The notes under the pieces were generated by a model. It ran no database searches, was not told the DNA's origin, and saw only the letters and a list, made by a program, of their open reading frames with translations. Of a stretch of 51,542 bases of DNA, positions 18,239 through 31,862 are shown piece by piece. Position 1 is the first letter of the stretch; each line of letters begins with the position of its first letter. The position numbers were made by a program, and so were the translations under genes. The stretch is from Siculibacillus sp. (GTDB taxonomy: Bacteria; Pseudomonadota; Alphaproteobacteria; Rhizobiales; Ancalomicrobiaceae), in contig JAOTSD010000026.1 of NCBI GenBank assembly GCA_030247555.1, positions 1 to 51,542 of the forward strand, read 5' to 3'.

Positions 18239-19324
18239 ATGCTCTACGTTCTCGGAGAACTCTCCGACCGGCTCTTTCTCTTCAATCTCTTCCGCTATCA
18301 GAGCTTCCGCACCGGCGGCGCCATCCTGACCGCGCTCGCCTTCGTCTTCATGTTCGGACCGGCGATCATCGCCACCCTCAAGGTCAAGCAGGGCAAGGGG
18401 CAGCCGATCCGCGAGGACGGGCCGGCTTCGCACCTCATCACCAAGAAGGGCACGCCCACCATGGGCGGCCTGATGATCCTCTCCGGCTTCCTGTTCTCGA
18501 CCCTGCTGTGGGCGAACCTGTCCAACGTCTACGTGCTGGCGGTGACGGCGGTGACGCTGGGGTTCGGTGCCATCGGCTTCTGGGACGACTACCTGAAGGT
18601 CACCAAGCAGAGCCACAAGGGCTTCTCCGGCAAGCAGCGTCTGGCGCTCGAGTTCGTCATCGCCGGGGCGGCGGTGCTGGTGATGGTGTGGATGAACCGG
18701 GGCGCCCATCCGACGGCGCTCGCCTTCCCCTTCTTCAAGGACTTCTTCCTCGACCTCGGCTGGTTCTTCATCGTCTTCGGGGCCTTCGTCATCGTCTCTT
18801 TCGGCAACGCGGTGAACCTCACCGATGGGCTCGACGGGCTCGCCATCGTGCCGGTGATGATCGCGGCGGCGACCTTCGCGGCGATCGCCTATCTCACCGG
18901 CCGCGTCGACTATTCGACCTATCTCGGCCTCAACCACGTGCCGGGCGCGGGCGAGCTGTCGGTGGTCCTCGGTGCGGTGGTCGGCGCCGGGCTCGGCTTC
19001 CTGTGGTTCAATGCGCCGCCGGCGGCGATCTTCATGGGCGACACCGGCTCGCTGGCGCTCGGCGGATTGCTCGGCAGCGTCTCGGTCGCCGTCAAGCACG
19101 AGATCGTGCTCGGCATCGTCGGCGGTCTGTTCGTGCTCGAGGCGATGTCGGTGATCATCCAAGTGGCGAGCTTCAAGCTCACCGGCAAGCGCGTCTTCAA
19201 GATGGCGCCGATCCACCATCACTTCGAACAGCTCGGCTGGAAGGAACCGCAGGTGGTGATCCGCTTCTGGATCATCGCCGTGGTTCTGGCGCTGATCGGG
19301 CTGTCGACCCTGAAGCTGAGGTGA
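18239..19324 (+). CDS. mraY: Phospho-MurNAc-pentapeptide transferase
   Basis: This 361-aa protein with about ten membrane helices moves phospho-MurNAc-pentapeptide to undecaprenyl phosphate, making lipid I. Conserved elements include [17 protein letters not shown] (catalytic Asp pair), [10 protein letters not shown] (Mg2+ site) and the cytoplasmic HHHFE histidine motif. A GAGAGG lies 9 nt before the start. It is followed 4 nt later by murD. Confidence 0.97.
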   Translation: MLYVLGELSDRLFLFNLFRYQSFRTGGAILTALAFVFMFGPAIIATLKVKQGKGQPIREDGPASHLITKKGTPTMGGLMILSGFLFSTLLWANLSNVYVLAVTAVTLGFGAIGFWDDYLKVTKQSHKGFSGKQRLALEFVIAGAAVLVMVWMNRGAHPTALAFPFFKDFFLDLGWFFIVFGAFVIVSFGNAVNLTDGLDGLAIVPVMIAAATFAAIAYLTGRVDYSTYLGLNHVPGAGELSVVLGAVVGAGLGFLWFNAPPAAIFMGDTGSLALGGLLGSVSVAVKHEIVLGIVGGLFVLEAMSVIIQVASFKLTGKRVFKMAPIHHHFEQLGWKEPQVVIRFWIIAVVLALIGLSTLKLR

Positions 19325-19328
19325 GGCG

Positions 19329-20723
19329 ATGATCGCGGTCGACCTCTTCCGGGATCGCGCGGTGGCGCTGTTCGGGCTCGGCGGCTCCGGGCTCGCCACG
19401 GCCGAGGCGCTCGCCGCCGGCGGCGCCCATCTCAGGGTGTGGGACGATGCCGAGGCGGCACGCGCCGAGGCGGCGCGGCGCGGCCTCGAGGTGGTGCCGC
19501 TCGGCGACGTCACCTGGCGCGAGGTCGAAGCGCTGGTGTTGGCGCCCGGCGTGCCGCTCACGCATCCGGCGCCTCACTGGACCGTCTCCCTCGCCCACGC
19601 GGCGCACGTGCCGGTGATCGGCGACGTCGAACTCTTCGCCCGCCAGCGCCGCGCCGATTGCCCGACCGCGCCCTTCGTGGCGATCACCGGGACCAACGGC
19701 AAATCGACGACGACGGCGCTGATCGACCACCTGCTGCGCGCCGCCGGCCACGATTCCCGCATGGGCGGCAACATCGGCCGGGCCGTGTTGTCGCTCGAAC
19801 CCTTCGAGCCGTCGCGCACCTACGTGGTCGAGTGCTCGTCCTTCCAGATCGACCTCGCCCCGAGTCTCGAGCCGACCGTCGGCATCCTGACCAATCTCTC
19901 CGAGGACCATCTCGATCGCCACGGCACCATGGCCAACTACGCCGCCATCAAGGAGCGGTTGGTCGAGGCGGCGACGACGGCGGTGATCGGCGTCGACGAT
20001 CCGCTCTCGGCGGAGATCGCCGACCGCATCGAGGCGGAGAGCCACGTGGTGGTCCGCATCTCGGCGTCGCGCGAACTCGACGACGGCGTCTTCGCGCGCG
20101 GTACGGCGATCATCGAGGCGAAGGCGGGCGAGGAGCGGACGATCGCCGATCTCGCCGGCATCGGTTCCCTGCGCGGCCGACACAACGCGCAGAACGCCTG
20201 TGCGGCGGTGGCCGCGGTCCGGGCGCTGGGGCTCGGGCCGGCGGAGATCGCCGCCGGGCTCGCCACCTTCCCGGGCCTCGCCCATCGCATGGAGCAGGTC
20301 GGGCGCAAGGGGCGGGTGCTCTTCGTCAACGATTCCAAGGCGACCAACGCCGATTCCACCGCTCAGGCGCTGGCGAGCTTCGAACGCATCTGGTGGATCG
20401 CCGGCGGCAAGCCCAAATCGGGTGGCATCTCCTCGCTCGAGGGCTTCTTCGACCGCGTCGCCAAGGCCTACCTCATCGGGGCGGCGACGGAGGAGTTCGC
20501 CGCGACGCTCGACGGCCGCGTGCCCTTCGAGCGGGCGGGCACCATCGATCGGGCCCTGGAACTGGCGGCGGCCGATGCGGCGGCCGACGGTGCGGCGGAG
20601 CCGGTGGTGCTGCTGTCGCCGGCCTGCGCCTCCTACGACCAGTTCAAGAACTTCGAGGTCAGGGGCGATCACTTCCGCACCCTGGTCAGGGCGATCCCGG
20701 GGATCGAGGGGGTGGGGCCATGA
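19329..20723 (+). CDS. murD: UDP-MurNAc-L-alanine:D-glutamate ligase
   Basis: This 464-aa Mur ligase has an N-terminal nucleotide-sugar domain ([14 protein letters not shown]), the ATP loop TGTNGKST (about 120-127) and the C-terminal segment [12 protein letters not shown]. It adds D-glutamate to UDP-MurNAc-L-alanine, the second stem residue. A GAGG precedes the ATG, and the stop overlaps the ftsW start (ATGA). Confidence 0.97.
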   Translation: MIAVDLFRDRAVALFGLGGSGLATAEALAAGGAHLRVWDDAEAARAEAARRGLEVVPLGDVTWREVEALVLAPGVPLTHPAPHWTVSLAHAAHVPVIGDVELFARQRRADCPTAPFVAITGTNGKSTTTALIDHLLRAAGHDSRMGGNIGRAVLSLEPFEPSRTYVVECSSFQIDLAPSLEPTVGILTNLSEDHLDRHGTMANYAAIKERLVEAATTAVIGVDDPLSAEIADRIEAESHVVVRISASRELDDGVFARGTAIIEAKAGEERTIADLAGIGSLRGRHNAQNACAAVAAVRALGLGPAEIAAGLATFPGLAHRMEQVGRKGRVLFVNDSKATNADSTAQALASFERIWWIAGGKPKSGGISSLEGFFDRVAKAYLIGAATEEFAATLDGRVPFERAGTIDRALELAAADAAADGAAEPVVLLSPACASYDQFKNFEVRGDHFRTLVRAIPGIEGVGP

Positions 20724-21928
20724 ACCGTACGGATCGTTCGCTCTTCGCATCCTGGTGGTGGACCGTCGACCGCACGCTGATCGCGGCGGCGGTGGCGTTG
20801 ATGGTGGCGGGACTGATCTTCTCCTTCGCCGCCTCGCCGGTGGTGGCGGAACGGATCGGCGTCCAGGACAGCTTCCACTTCGTCAAGCGTCACGCGGTCT
20901 TCTTCGTCCCGGCGCTGGCGATGCTCTTCGGCATGTCGTTCCTCGGTCCGCGCGGCGTGCGGCGGGGGGCGGTGCTGGTCTTCGGCGCGTCGCTGGTGCT
21001 GCTGGTGGCGGTGTTGTTCGTCGGCCAGGAGGTGAAGGGCGCGCGGCGCTGGATCAACCTTCTCGGCGTGTCGATCCAGCCGTCGGAATTCGTCAAGCCG
21101 GCCTTCATCATCCTCGCCGCCTGGCTCTTCGCCGAGAACCAGAAGCGCAGGGAACTGCGGGTGCCCGGCAACGCGCTCGCCATCGTGCTCTTCATCACCG
21201 TCGCGGCGCTGCTCGTCGCCCAGCCCGACATCGGCCAGACGATCCTGACCTCCGCCGCTTGGGTGGCGGTGTTCTTCGTCGCCGGCATGTCGCTGTGGTG
21301 GATCATCGGCCTCGGCGGCGCGGGCGTCACGGGGTTGTGGGCCGCCTACACCTTCATCCCGCACGTCCACGCCCGCATCAACCGCTTCTTCGACAAGCAG
21401 GGGGTGGTGAAGCCCGGCGGTCACATGACCGCGGACGGCTATCAGGCCCAGCAGGCGCACGACAGTTTCCTCAACGGCGGCTGGTTCGGCCGAGGGCCGG
21501 GCGAGGGCACGGTGAAGCGCCTGCTGCCGGACAGCCACACCGACTACATCTTCGCGGTGATCGGCGAGGAATACGGGCTGATCATGTGCGCGCTGGTGGT
21601 GGCGGTGTTCGCGTGGATCGTCTTCCGCGGCTTCTCCCACGCCATGCGCGAGGAAGAGCCCTTCGTCCGCTATGCCGTCGTCGGTCTGGTGGTGCTGATC
21701 GGCGTGCAGTCGGGCATCAACATGGCGGTCAATCTGCAACTGATGCCGGCCAAGGGCATGACGCTGCCCTTCATCTCCTACGGCGGCTCGTCGTTGATCG
21801 CCACCGCGTTCGAGATGGGCTGCCTGCTCGCCCTGACGCGACGACGGCCGCAGGCGACCCGCTTCGCTGCGCCGATCCGACTCGAGCCGGTGGCGGCGGA
21901 CGGGCGCGCGGCGGCGCACGCCGCCTGA
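20720..21928 (+). CDS. ftsW: SEDS-family septal peptidoglycan glycosyltransferase FtsW
   Basis: This 402-aa polytopic protein is a SEDS-family lipid II polymerase working with FtsI. Typical segments are [19 protein letters not shown], the loop aspartate region [14 protein letters not shown], and [11 protein letters not shown] near the last helices. About ten membrane spans can be seen. ATG 20720 overlaps the murD stop by 4 nt. The short polar tail ends in an Ala-rich stretch. Confidence 0.96.
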   Translation: MNRTDRSLFASWWWTVDRTLIAAAVALMVAGLIFSFAASPVVAERIGVQDSFHFVKRHAVFFVPALAMLFGMSFLGPRGVRRGAVLVFGASLVLLVAVLFVGQEVKGARRWINLLGVSIQPSEFVKPAFIILAAWLFAENQKRRELRVPGNALAIVLFITVAALLVAQPDIGQTILTSAAWVAVFFVAGMSLWWIIGLGGAGVTGLWAAYTFIPHVHARINRFFDKQGVVKPGGHMTADGYQAQQAHDSFLNGGWFGRGPGEGTVKRLLPDSHTDYIFAVIGEEYGLIMCALVVAVFAWIVFRGFSHAMREEEPFVRYAVVGLVVLIGVQSGINMAVNLQLMPAKGMTLPFISYGGSSLIATAFEMGCLLALTRRRPQATRFAAPIRLEPVAADGRAAAHAA

Positions 21929-21952
21929 TCGAGGATCGTCGCGAGGGACGTC

Positions 21953-23050
21953 ATGGCACTCACCATCCTCATCGCCGCCGGCGGGACCGGCGGCCATCTC
22001 TTCCCGGCGGAGGCGCTGGCCGCCGAGCTCGGCCGTCGCGGTCACGCGGTCGAACTTGCCACCGACGAGCGCGCCGACAAGTACGGCCGCGCCTTCCCGG
22101 CGCGCGCCGTCAACATCGTCCGTTCGGCGACCTTCAAGGGGCGCGACCCGCTCTCGCTCGCCCGCACTCTGCTCGCATTGGCGCGCGGGACGTGGCAGGC
22201 GTTTCGACTTATCGGGCGCATGAGGCCCGACGTCGTGGTCGGCTTCGGTGGCTATCCGACCTTCCCGCCGATGATCGCGGCACAGCTCCGCGGCGTGCCG
22301 ACCGTCCTCCACGAGCAGAACGCGGTGATGGGGCGCGCCAATCGGGCGCTGGCGCGGCGGGTCACCCGCATCGCGTTGTCGTTCCCGGGCACACGGATGA
22401 TGGGGGCGGACGGCTCGAAGGCTGTGCACACCGGCAATCCGGTGCGCGACATGGTGATCTCGGCGGCGCGGGTGCCCTATGCGGTGCCGAGCCTCGACGG
22501 CGAATTCCGGTTGCTCGTCTTCGGCGGAAGCCAGGGTGCGCGCTTCTTCTCCGAAAGCGTGCCGCCGGCGATCGAGCGGCTCGATCCGGCGTCGCGGGCG
22601 CGGTTGCGGATCGTGCAGCAGGCGCGGGCCGAGGATGCCGACGCGGTGACGGCGGCCTATGCGCGGATGGGGGTCGCGGCCGAGGTCGCGGCGTTCTTCG
22701 TCGATCTGCCGGCGCGGATCGCCGCGTCGCATCTGGTGGTGTGCCGATCGGGCGCGTCGAGCGTCGGCGAACTGGCGGTGATCGGCCGCCCGTCGATCCT
22801 GGTGCCGCTGCCGGGCGCGCTCGATCAGGATCAGGCGGCCAACGCCGCCGTGCTGGAGGCGGCGGGCGGTGGTTGGCCGATCCGCCAGGAGGAATTGACG
22901 CCGGAGCGCCTCGCTCTGGAACTCGGCAAGGCGATGGCCGACCCCGAGCAGTTGGCGCAAGCCGCGGAGGCGGCGAAGACCGCCGGCAAGGCCGATGCGG
23001 TCGCCCGGCTCGCCGACCTCGTCGAGGAGGTGGCGGGACGCCGCGGCTGA
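21953..23050 (+). CDS. murG: UDP-GlcNAc:lipid I GlcNAc transferase
   Basis: This 365-aa peripheral membrane GT-B enzyme adds GlcNAc to lipid I to give lipid II. The N-terminal glycine-rich loop AAGGTGGHLFPAEALA, GFGGYPTFPP and HEQNAVMGRANR are present, with the second glycine loop FGGSQGAR (about 183) and the UDP-binding CRSGASSVGEL. A GAGGG lies 5 nt before the start. It is the last plus-strand gene of the cluster; in most relatives murC follows on the same strand, but here ligA faces it. Confidence 0.97.
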   Translation: MALTILIAAGGTGGHLFPAEALAAELGRRGHAVELATDERADKYGRAFPARAVNIVRSATFKGRDPLSLARTLLALARGTWQAFRLIGRMRPDVVVGFGGYPTFPPMIAAQLRGVPTVLHEQNAVMGRANRALARRVTRIALSFPGTRMMGADGSKAVHTGNPVRDMVISAARVPYAVPSLDGEFRLLVFGGSQGARFFSESVPPAIERLDPASRARLRIVQQARAEDADAVTAAYARMGVAAEVAAFFVDLPARIAASHLVVCRSGASSVGELAVIGRPSILVPLPGALDQDQAANAAVLEAAGGGWPIRQEELTPERLALELGKAMADPEQLAQAAEAAKTAGKADAVARLADLVEEVAGRRG

Positions 23051-23069
23051 GCGCGCACCGCCGAATGCT

Positions 23070-23249
23070 TCAGAAGCCCCACCAGCGATAGGCGCCGCCG
23101 AGCGTGGCGATGGGCCGCGCGCGCATTTCCTCGCGGGCGGTGAGTTCGATGTCGATGCGGTCGGTGGTCCGAGCCTGGGCGGGGTGGCGGGCGGAGGCGG
23201 TGGCGAGGCGACGCAGGGTGCGTCGGGCGGCGCGGACGAGACGAACCAT
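23070..23249 (-). CDS. Small arginine-rich hypothetical protein (59 aa)
   Basis: An ATG at 23249 with a strong GAGGAG 9 nt upstream opens a 59-codon frame. The product begins with a basic, helix-prone stretch MVRLVRAARRTLRR, continues with a charged middle (RIDIELTAREE) and ends in aromatic residues YRWWGF. No family is recognised. It fills part of the gap between the convergent murG and ligA, at the presumed inversion breakpoint. Its N-terminus resembles that of the 44-aa product at 39946. The good ribosome-binding site and coding-like composition favour a real gene. Confidence 0.55.
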   Translation of the reverse strand: MVRLVRAARRTLRRLATASARHPAQARTTDRIDIELTAREEMRARPIATLGGAYRWWGF

Positions 23250-23567
23250 CGTGAGATCTCCTCGGTTCAGGGTCTGAGCAGGCCCCGACCTCGGCGTTCG
23301 TCCCCGTGCGGGAGGTTTTTCACCCCCTCGTCTTCGGCCCCCAGATTCGCGGCGAAATGTGGCGAGGGCGTGACGATATGTGCAAGAAATTGCAATTGTG
23401 CATGAATTCGGCGAAGTGCAGCCATGCGCTCGGGCGGGTGGGGTGCAGAGAGCCGAAAGCGAATTGCACGATCTGCGCCGCGACGAACGGGCGACCCCGG
23501 CGCCTCGCGAGGCGGCCGGTGCAATTCGCTCCGCTCTTCGTACCCTGCGGCTTCACGACTCCGGGTT
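23250..23567. other. Intergenic region with dyads and TGCA cluster
   Basis: This 318-bp gap between the small gene and ligA is locally AT-richer than its surroundings (about 23310-23420). It holds TGCAAGAAATTGCA at 23381-23394 (5-bp arms, 4-nt spacer), further TGCA copies at 23399, 23417, 23444 and 23465, and a perfect 12-bp inverted repeat described separately. No convincing gene was seen. A weak hairpin followed by TTTTT at 23316-23320 could end murG transcription. Confidence 0.5.
23458..23530. repeat. 12-bp perfect inverted repeat enclosing a 14-bp palindrome
   Basis: AGCGAATTGCAC (23458-23469) and GTGCAATTCGCT (23519-23530) are exact reverse complements 49 nt apart; between them CGCCTCGCGAGGCG (23501-23514) is a perfect palindrome. 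The pair could fold into a large stem-loop or serve as a protein-binding site. It lies 38 nt beyond the ligA stop. Confidence 0.6.
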
Positions 23568-27477
<3,910 letters not shown>

Positions 27478-27572
27478 GGGCGGACGCGATTCTCCCGGAG
27501 GTCGTTGGCGGACGATAGTCTCGGCGAGAACAAAACGGAACCCCCCGACCGGCGGCGCGATCGGGAGCCTCG

Positions 27573-28460
27573 TCACATGATGCGGAAGCCGCGGAAGGAT
27601 TTGGAGATCCAGCTCCCCGAGGACTCGTTCGGCTCATAGCCGCCGGTCTTCAGGAGCGAATAGCTGTCCTTGTACCACTGGCTGTCGGGGAAATTGTGCC
27701 CGAGCACGGCCGCCGCGGTCTGCGCCTCGTTGACGACGCCGAGGGCGTAATAGGCCTCGACCAGACGGGCGAGCGCCTCTTCGACGTGGCGCGTGGTCTG
27801 GTAGTCGGTGGTCACGACCTTGAAGCGATTGATGGCGGCGAGATGCTGGCCCTTGCGCAGGTAGAAGCGGCCGACGTCCATCTCCTTGCCGGCGAGTTGA
27901 TCCTTGACGGTCAGGATCTTCTTGCGGGCGTCGTCGGCATAGGGCGAGTCCGGGTACTTCTGCACCAGTTCGGCGTAGGCCTGCATCGCCTTGCCGGTGC
28001 GTTCCTGATCGCGGCTGACGTCGGGGATCTGCTTGTAGTAGCTCTCGGCCATCAGATACTGGGCATAGGCCGCGTCCGGGCTGCCCGGATAGAGGGTGAT
28101 GAAGCGGCGGGCGGCGGTGATGCACTCGGTGTGGTTGCCGCGCTCGAACTGGGTGTAGGCCTGCATCAGCACCGACTTCTTGGCCCAATCCGAATAGGGG
28201 TGCAGCCGGTCGACGTCCTCGAACTTCTTCACGGCGTCGGCGCGCTTGCCGGCCTGCTGCAACACCAGCCCCTCGTTGTAGAGCTGGTCGGCGGGCGTGC
28301 GGTCGAGACCGAGGTCGTCCTCCTTGGAGGCGCAGCCGGCGAGCAGGGCGGCCATCGTCGCGGCGAGCGCGAGGCCGGCGAGGCGGCGGTGCCGGGCGAG
28401 CGCGGATCCGCGCTCCAGCGTCTTCGTCCTACCCGCGTCGACCACGTTGGCGTTCCCCAT
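27573..28460 (-). CDS. bamD: Outer membrane assembly lipoprotein BamD (ComL)
   Basis: This 295-aa lipoprotein has an N-terminal hydrophobic segment ending in LLAGC (lipidated Cys43) and about five TPR-like helical repeats (FEDVDRLHPYSDWAKKS, YPDSPYADDARKK, NFPDSQWYKDS). BamD is the essential partner of BamA in inserting outer-membrane beta-barrels. The N-terminal region before the lipobox is long (about 25 charged residues), so a later start is possible. It follows lpxC as in other alphaproteobacteria. Confidence 0.95.
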   Translation of the reverse strand: MGNANVVDAGRTKTLERGSALARHRRLAGLALAATMAALLAGCASKEDDLGLDRTPADQLYNEGLVLQQAGKRADAVKKFEDVDRLHPYSDWAKKSVLMQAYTQFERGNHTECITAARRFITLYPGSPDAAYAQYLMAESYYKQIPDVSRDQERTGKAMQAYAELVQKYPDSPYADDARKKILTVKDQLAGKEMDVGRFYLRKGQHLAAINRFKVVTTDYQTTRHVEEALARLVEAYYALGVVNEAQTAAAVLGHNFPDSQWYKDSYSLLKTGGYEPNESSGSWISKSFRGFRIM

Positions 28461-28699
28461 CTCTCGAAAATCCGCTCTTCCTCGTCCGCTCGTGCCCCGG
28501 GCGGACCGGGGGCGGCCGGCGGATCGGCTCGTCCTCGCACTCCCGGCGGGAGCGCTCGACCGGCCCGGCCGACGTTGTAACGCGCCGCGGCGACCGCGTC
28601 ACCTCGGTGGCTGCCGATTGGATCGAATTTGTGGCGGGCGGCCGATCGGACGACATCGCGACGCGCACCGACCGCGGTGCGTTCCGCCGCAGTCGCGGC
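28461..28699. other. lpxC-bamD intergenic region
   Basis: This 239-bp gap holds a perfect 7-bp hairpin CGCACCG/CGGTGCG with a 4-nt loop (28664-28681), 19 nt after the lpxC stop, without a T-run. It may weaken read-through from lpxC to bamD. No gene was recognised. Confidence 0.35.
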
Positions 28700-29656
28700 T
28701 CAGGCGACTTCCGCGGCCCAGGCGGTGGGCGCCGAGGCGTGGCCGAGTTCGGCCGTCGGGGCGGTGGTGGAGCGGGTCGCGGAGTCGACCAGCGCCCACG
28801 CGGTCGGATCGGCGAAGAGCGCCTTGAGAGCGAGATGGTTCATCCGGTGGCCGCCGCGATAGGAACGGTAGAGGCCGAGAAGAGGTGCACCGGAGAGGGC
28901 GAGATCGCCGATGGCGTCGAGCAGCTTGTGGCGGACGAACTCGTCGGCCCAGCGCAGGCCTTCCGGATTGAGGACGCGATCGTCCTTGATGGCGACGGAG
29001 TTCTCGAGGCTGGAGCCGCGGCACAGGCCCATCGGCAGGAGTTTCTCGAGGTCCTTGACGAACCCGAAGGTCCGGGCGCGGGCGATCTGTTCGCGGAACA
29101 CCCTCGGAGAGAGATCGACGCCGATCGACTGGCGGCCGATCACTCTGTCGGGGAAGTCGATGGTGACCTCGTAACGCTGACCCTCGTAGGGGCGCAGCTC
29201 GGCCCAACCGCTGCCCAGTTCGACGCGTACCGGTTTGAGAACCTTGACGTAGCGTCGGCGGGCCGACTGGGTGACGAGGCCGACCTGATCGATCGCCTCG
29301 ATGAAGGCATCGGAGGAGCCGTCCATCACGGGGACTTCCGAACCGTCGATCTCGATGATCAGATTGTCGACACCGAGGCCGCGCAGGGCCGCCATCAGAT
29401 GCTCGATGGTGGCGACGGGCGCCTGCTTCGGATCGCCGACCATGGTGCACAGGTCGGTGGCGGAGACGTGGTTCCACAGGGCCGGGATCTCGACGTCGCG
29501 TCCCTTCACCGCTTCGGTGCGGACGAAGACGATGCCGGTGTCGTGGTCGGCGGGTTGGAGAGAGAGGGTGACTTCCTCGCCGCTGTGAACTCCGATCCCC
29601 ACGACGCGTACCGTATCGGCGATCGTGGTCTGAGCGTTCACGGTCGTGCGAGCCAT
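28700..29656 (-). CDS. lpxC: UDP-3-O-acyl-N-acetylglucosamine deacetylase
   Basis: This 318-aa zinc enzyme performs the committed step of lipid A synthesis. GIGVHSGE opens the first domain; the three zinc ligands are seen in TIEHLMAAL (His), and RHKLLDAIGD (His and Asp), with the catalytic histidine in RGGHRMNH. Start: ATG 29656 (MARTTVNAQ); a GTG three codons upstream (29665) with GGTGAG before it is an alternative. The C-terminal tail after about 290 is Ala/Thr-rich. It is separated from ftsZ by a strong hairpin and an AT-rich promoter region. Confidence 0.96.
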   Translation of the reverse strand: MARTTVNAQTTIADTVRVVGIGVHSGEEVTLSLQPADHDTGIVFVRTEAVKGRDVEIPALWNHVSATDLCTMVGDPKQAPVATIEHLMAALRGLGVDNLIIEIDGSEVPVMDGSSDAFIEAIDQVGLVTQSARRRYVKVLKPVRVELGSGWAELRPYEGQRYEVTIDFPDRVIGRQSIGVDLSPRVFREQIARARTFGFVKDLEKLLPMGLCRGSSLENSVAIKDDRVLNPEGLRWADEFVRHKLLDAIGDLALSGAPLLGLYRSYRGGHRMNHLALKALFADPTAWALVDSATRSTTAPTAELGHASAPTAWAAEVA

Positions 29657-29843
29657 CGTCTTCACCCGTTTCGCTCACCCGGCCGGAAAGGCAGGCGAGC
29701 CGGTAATCACATTCGGGGAGAGGCCACGGCCGCCTTCCCGACACCACCGCCCGCGGGCGGTCCGGTTCGGATCGGGCAGCGCCCCTTCCGAACCTCTCGA
29801 CCCTCAGGTTAACGGGGCTCGAAGCGGAAGCGAAATCACGCTT

Positions 29844-29893
29844 GGTTACACAATGTTACCATTATCCATATGCAAAAAGATCTTCATTTTCAA
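29844..29893 (-). promoter_or_regulatory. AT-rich promoter region for lpxC
   Basis: On the minus strand TTGAAA (29893-29888) is followed after 17 nt by TATGGA (29870-29865), overlapping the better -10-like GATAAT (29866-29861). Immediately downstream lies the near-dyad GGTAACATTGTGTAACC (29860-29844), a possible operator. This is the AT-richest stretch of the 326-bp ftsZ-lpxC gap and would give lpxC its own transcript with a leader of about 200 nt. Confidence 0.4.
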
Positions 29894-29920
29894 ACAATTG
29901 GAACCAAATGGCGAAAATGG

Positions 29921-29958
29921 GGAACGGGGGCCGTCACACATGTGGCGGCCCCCGTTCC
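29921..29958 (-). terminator. Strong hairpin after ftsZ
   Basis: GGAACGGGGGCCG (29921-29933) and CGGCCCCCGTTCC (29946-29958) form a perfect 13-bp stem with a 12-nt loop, starting 25 nt after the ftsZ stop. On the minus strand it is followed by CCATTTTCG, a short T tract. It probably ends ftsZ transcription. Confidence 0.7.
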
Positions 29959-29982
29959 GTATCGTTTGGGGACGACGTCGCG

Positions 29983-31779
29983 TCAGTTCGCCTGGCGCCT
30001 CAGGAAGGCGGGGATCTCGAGCTGATCCTCCTCCGACAGGCGTCCCTGGGCCGGGGTGCGACCCATCGGGTCGAGGCCGCCGGCGGCCGGGCGGTGGGCG
30101 TTCTCCATCGGCATGCGCGGGGCCGGGCGCTTGGCGAACTCGTCGTGGCCGGCGGGCTGGTAGGCGGCGGGCTCGCGCGGGGCCGGGGCGAAGCTGGGCT
30201 CACGCATCGTCGGGGCCTCGGCTTCGTGTTCGTCGCGGCGGGAGAGCCCGTGGGCGAGCCGCTTCAGCAGGCTCATCGGGCGGCGTTCCTCGTCGAGAAG
30301 CTCTTCCGGCTGGGCCATCTGGCGCTGGGCGATCGGCGGGAATTCGTCGACGCGCGGCATCCGCGGCTGGACGGCCGGACGTTCGGCGGTCGGCGGGATG
30401 TAGGGCCGGCGATCGACCTGCGGTTCGGGGCGGGCCTTCGGCTCGTCCATCTCCTGCACCGGGTCGGTGTGGGCGAAGGGCGCCGGCTGCGGCTCGAAGC
30501 GCTGGATGGCCACGGCCGGATCCTGGGCGACGCGGGTCATCGGAGCGGGGGCTTCGGCGGCGGGCGTGAACCGGGCCTCGACCTGCGGCGCCGGCACCGG
30601 AGCCGGGGCGGCGGCGACGATCGGCTCCTCGATGGCGAGCGAGCGTGCGATGGCGGCGGCGGCCGACTGGGCGGCGGCGTTGGAGGCGGAGGCGGAGGGG
30701 CGGACCTCGGTGCGGGCCTGCTCCAGCGCGGCCGGAACCGGGCGGCCGGCGGCGCGCAGACGGGCCGCCAGATCGGCCATGCGGGCCTCCTGCTGGGTCA
30801 TCTCGGCCTTGATCTCCTGATCGATGCCGGTGGCGACGACGGAGACGCGGACGACGCCCTCGAGACTGTCGTCGAAGGTGGCGCCGAGGATGATGTTGGC
30901 GTCCGGGTCGACCTCCTCGCGGATACGGGTGGCGGCTTCGTCGACCTCGAAGAGGGTGAGATCCTTGCCACCGGAGATCGAGATGAGCACGCCCTTGGCG
31001 CCCTTCATCGAGGTCTCGTCGAGCAGCGGATTGGCGATCGCCGCTTCCGCAGCCTGCAGGGCGCGCTTGTCGCCGGACGACTCGCCGGTGCCCATCATCG
31101 CCTTGCCCATGCCGCGCATGATCGAGCGGACGTCGGCGAAGTCGAGGTTGATGAGCCCCTCCTTCACCATCAGGTCGGTGATGCAGGCGACGCCGGAGTA
31201 GAGCACCTGATCGGCCATGGCGAAGGCGTCGGCGAAAGTGGTGCGCTCGTTGGCGATGCGGAAGAGGTTCTGGTTCGGGATGACGATCAGGGTGTCGACG
31301 TGCTTCTGCAACTCGATGATGCCCGAATCGGCGATGCGCATGCGGCGGGCGCCTTCGAACTGGAACGGCTTGGTGACCACGCCGACGGTGAGGATGCCCA
31401 TCTCACGCGCGGCCTTGGCGATCACCGGGGCGGCGCCGGTGCCGGTGCCGCCGCCCATGCCGGCGGTGATGAACACCATGTGGGCGCCGGTCAGATGGTC
31501 GTTGATCTCGTCGATGACCTCGTCGGCGGCGGCGCGCCCGACTTCGGGCATCGAGCCGGCGCCGAGGCCCTCGGTGACGGCGACACCCATCTGGATGATG
31601 CGCTCCGACTTGGTCAGGGTCAGCGCCTGGGCGTCGGTGTTGGCGACGACGAAGTCGACGCCGTTCAATCCGGCCTGGATCATGTTGTTGACGGCGTTGC
31701 CACCGGCACCACCCACACCGAACACGGTGATCCTCGGCTTCAGTTCCCGAATGTCGGGCATCTTCAGATTGAGCGTCAT
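29983..31779 (-). CDS. ftsZ: Cell division GTPase FtsZ
   Basis: This 598-aa tubulin homologue forms the Z ring. The N-terminal [15 protein letters not shown], the GTP signature [10 protein letters not shown] (about 105-115) and the synergy loop [11 protein letters not shown] are intact. After the globular core (about residue 320) comes a long Ala/Pro/Glu-rich linker and the conserved C-terminal peptide [11 protein letters not shown], which binds FtsA and other partners. The nearly 600-residue length is typical of Hyphomicrobiales. ATG 31779 has GAGG 6 nt upstream; the open frame upstream is non-homologous. Confidence 0.97.
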   Translation of the reverse strand: MTLNLKMPDIRELKPRITVFGVGGAGGNAVNNMIQAGLNGVDFVVANTDAQALTLTKSERIIQMGVAVTEGLGAGSMPEVGRAAADEVIDEINDHLTGAHMVFITAGMGGGTGTGAAPVIAKAAREMGILTVGVVTKPFQFEGARRMRIADSGIIELQKHVDTLIVIPNQNLFRIANERTTFADAFAMADQVLYSGVACITDLMVKEGLINLDFADVRSIMRGMGKAMMGTGESSGDKRALQAAEAAIANPLLDETSMKGAKGVLISISGGKDLTLFEVDEAATRIREEVDPDANIILGATFDDSLEGVVRVSVVATGIDQEIKAEMTQQEARMADLAARLRAAGRPVPAALEQARTEVRPSASASNAAAQSAAAAIARSLAIEEPIVAAAPAPVPAPQVEARFTPAAEAPAPMTRVAQDPAVAIQRFEPQPAPFAHTDPVQEMDEPKARPEPQVDRRPYIPPTAERPAVQPRMPRVDEFPPIAQRQMAQPEELLDEERRPMSLLKRLAHGLSRRDEHEAEAPTMREPSFAPAPREPAAYQPAGHDEFAKRPAPRMPMENAHRPAAGGLDPMGRTPAQGRLSEEDQLEIPAFLRRQAN

Positions 31780-31829
31780 GGCATCCTCGCAAGTCACCGC
31801 CGCCGGGCGGAAGTCCGAACCGAAACCTC

Positions 31830-31854
31830 TCGGCCCGCCCCGACGGGGAGGGCC
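31830..31854 (-). promoter_or_regulatory. Hairpin between ftsA and ftsZ
   Basis: CGGCCC (31830-31835) pairs with GGGCCG (31849-31854), and CCCC with GGGG inside, around a GAC loop with one mismatch. It lies 8 nt after the ftsA stop and about 50 nt before the ftsZ start, and lacks a T-run, so it looks like an mRNA processing or stability element in a shared transcript more than a terminator. Confidence 0.45.
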
Positions 31855-31862
31855 GTCACAAC

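Noticed and set aside
23288-23320. Hairpin plus TTTTT as murG terminator
   Set aside because: The possible stem (ACCTC/GAGGT) has only 5 bp and a 19-nt loop; kept only as a remark in the region entry.
28664-28681. lpxC terminator
   Set aside because: A perfect 7-bp stem, but short and without a T-run; not strong enough to list as a terminator.
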